Source of the DNA: Chamaecrista fasciculata | Lineage: Eukaryota > Streptophyta > Magnoliopsida > Fabales > Fabaceae | NCBI GenBank assembly: GCA_003254925.1 | Contig: QANZ01034463.1 | Location: 35,550-99,549 of the forward strand | Reading direction: 5' to 3' | Length of the DNA stretch: 64,000 bases | Part shown: positions 46,759-64,000 of the stretch, in pieces | Numbering within the stretch: the stretch's first letter is position 1 | How the letters are laid out: each line of letters begins with the position of its first letter | Program-made: the position numbers and the translations under genes | The notes under the pieces: model-generated | Databases searched by the model: none | The model's input: only the letters and a program-made list of their open reading frames with translations | What the model was told of the DNA's origin: nothing

Positions 46759-47715
46759 CTTTCCTTGTTCTCCTTCTTGAGCCATAATATGTTTACACAT
46801 ACATATTGCTAGTCATCTTTCTTCATGTTCTAGTTGGACAGCAATGTGTTCTTCTTTCCATGACCAAATTAGACCACTTTAGAAGCTTACATTCTATTTT
46901 CAGTTAGATTATAAGCTTTGAAAGAGCTATTAGTAACCAAACAGTTAGATTATCTTTCAATTTTTTCTTTTTTTCTTTCTATTAATTCTCAAATATATTA
47001 TCAGATGACTTAATAGTCATACTCAATTTATAAGAATAAATTTTAATTTTTGAATCCAAATCGGATCAACTAAATTGATCTGGAGTTCTGGACACAAGAC
47101 CGTACAACTTCACAAGAAGGCTCCTTTTTCGTGCAAAAATAAATGGCCCAGTTTCCCAAATGCCAAAAAAATTATATCCGAGAAACGATTACTCTCATCC
47201 CTTTAACTGTCCCAAAATCGTATCTCAGACCTATGCTTTCAAGTCACATTCCATTTCATGATCTATACAACTTAATTACACCCTATAAATTTCATATATT
47301 TACATCAAAGAAAAACCAATGGATATCTCTAGCCACAAAAAAAAAAAAAGAATTAATTCCTCACCATTCATCCAGAACAAAACAAGATCTCAGGCAATCA
47401 CCCTTCTTCCTTTCACTCGATGCATACTGGTGCCTTGATCAGATGCTCTACGCACCATGAGAGCACACGTTAAACCCCATGCAAATAGGTTCTCAAAGCT
47501 TGTGTATTCCTGTGAGGTTTCAACTTCTCTTTGTCAACCTTATTCAACCTGTTTCAAATCCGAGCTCTGCTTCCTTATCACTTTACAATCTCCAAGAATT
47601 ATGAATACGAATCCGTCTTTTAACTGAGTTCCATTCAGAACCCAATATTAGGAATCAGGAATCGACGGCTGGTCCAAAAGCTCAAGTCATCAAAGTTAAT
47701 AACCATTTACCAGTT
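46759..47715. other. 3' flank of the SPIRRIG-type gene
   Basis: The part nearest 47715 should be the 3' UTR of the minus-strand gene. A plus-strand 105-codon frame (47143-47460) is antisense to it and resembles nothing; I do not call it a gene. Confidence 0.4.

Positions 47716-64000
<16,285 letters not shown>

Noticed and set aside
47143..47460. 105-codon plus-strand frame downstream of the SPIRRIG-type gene
   Set aside because: It is antisense to the likely 3' UTR of that gene and matches no family.

Overview
The window is nuclear DNA from a eudicot plant, probably a rosid. It has AT-rich intergenic DNA, many GT-AG introns, plastid-targeted proteins, plant-type tRNA-derived SINEs, foldback MITEs and a plant MIR167 hairpin. 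The species cannot be named from sequence alone. Four isolated single Ns (17354, 26614, 31230, 44895) show this is an assembly with minor unresolved bases.

Layout, left to right. 1-1300: partial repeat and a small hairpin MITE. 1389-4803 (+): DWARF27-type beta-carotene isomerase, 7 exons. 4804-9416: intergenic, with an unassigned spliced minus-strand ORF and a foldback element. 9417-12356 (-): LONGIFOLIA/TRM-family protein, TRM5-like by position, 4 exons. 12659-13512: two related foldback elements. 13513-19274: intergenic. 19275-21112 (+): plastid MPBQ/MSBQ methyltransferase (VTE3), 3 exons. 22736-27157 (-): SR-rich cyclophilin of the CYP63/CYP95 type, 13 coding exons. 28589-30993: two inverted-repeat elements, the second carrying a spliced glutathione S-transferase fragment. 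33554-33858: a perfect 86-bp inverted repeat with a partial direct copy. 35898-39068 (+): intronless ACA12/13-type Ca2+-ATPase. 45592-45670 (-): MIR167. 46564-46747: SINE with target-site duplication. 47716-64000 (-): SPIRRIG-type BEACH/WD40 giant protein, whose 5' end lies beyond the window.

I rebuilt every multi-exon gene by joining GT-AG exons and checking the reading phase. The totals close exactly: D27 247 aa, TRM5-like 730 aa, VTE3 340 aa, cyclophilin 664 aa, SPIRRIG about 3,538 aa in the window.

The genes do not form one pathway. D27 starts strigolactone synthesis, VTE3 acts in tocopherol and plastoquinone synthesis, the TRM protein acts on microtubules and organ shape, CYP63 on splicing speckles, the ATPase in Ca2+ export, miR167 on auxin-response ARF6/ARF8, and SPIRRIG in membrane traffic and mRNP biology. 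What links them is ancestry. From memory, Arabidopsis has TRM5, VTE3, CYP63, ACA12 and MIR167B in this order near the end of chromosome 3, and D27 next to SPIRRIG on chromosome 1. Here the first block sits between D27 and SPIRRIG, which suggests an older arrangement later split in Arabidopsis.
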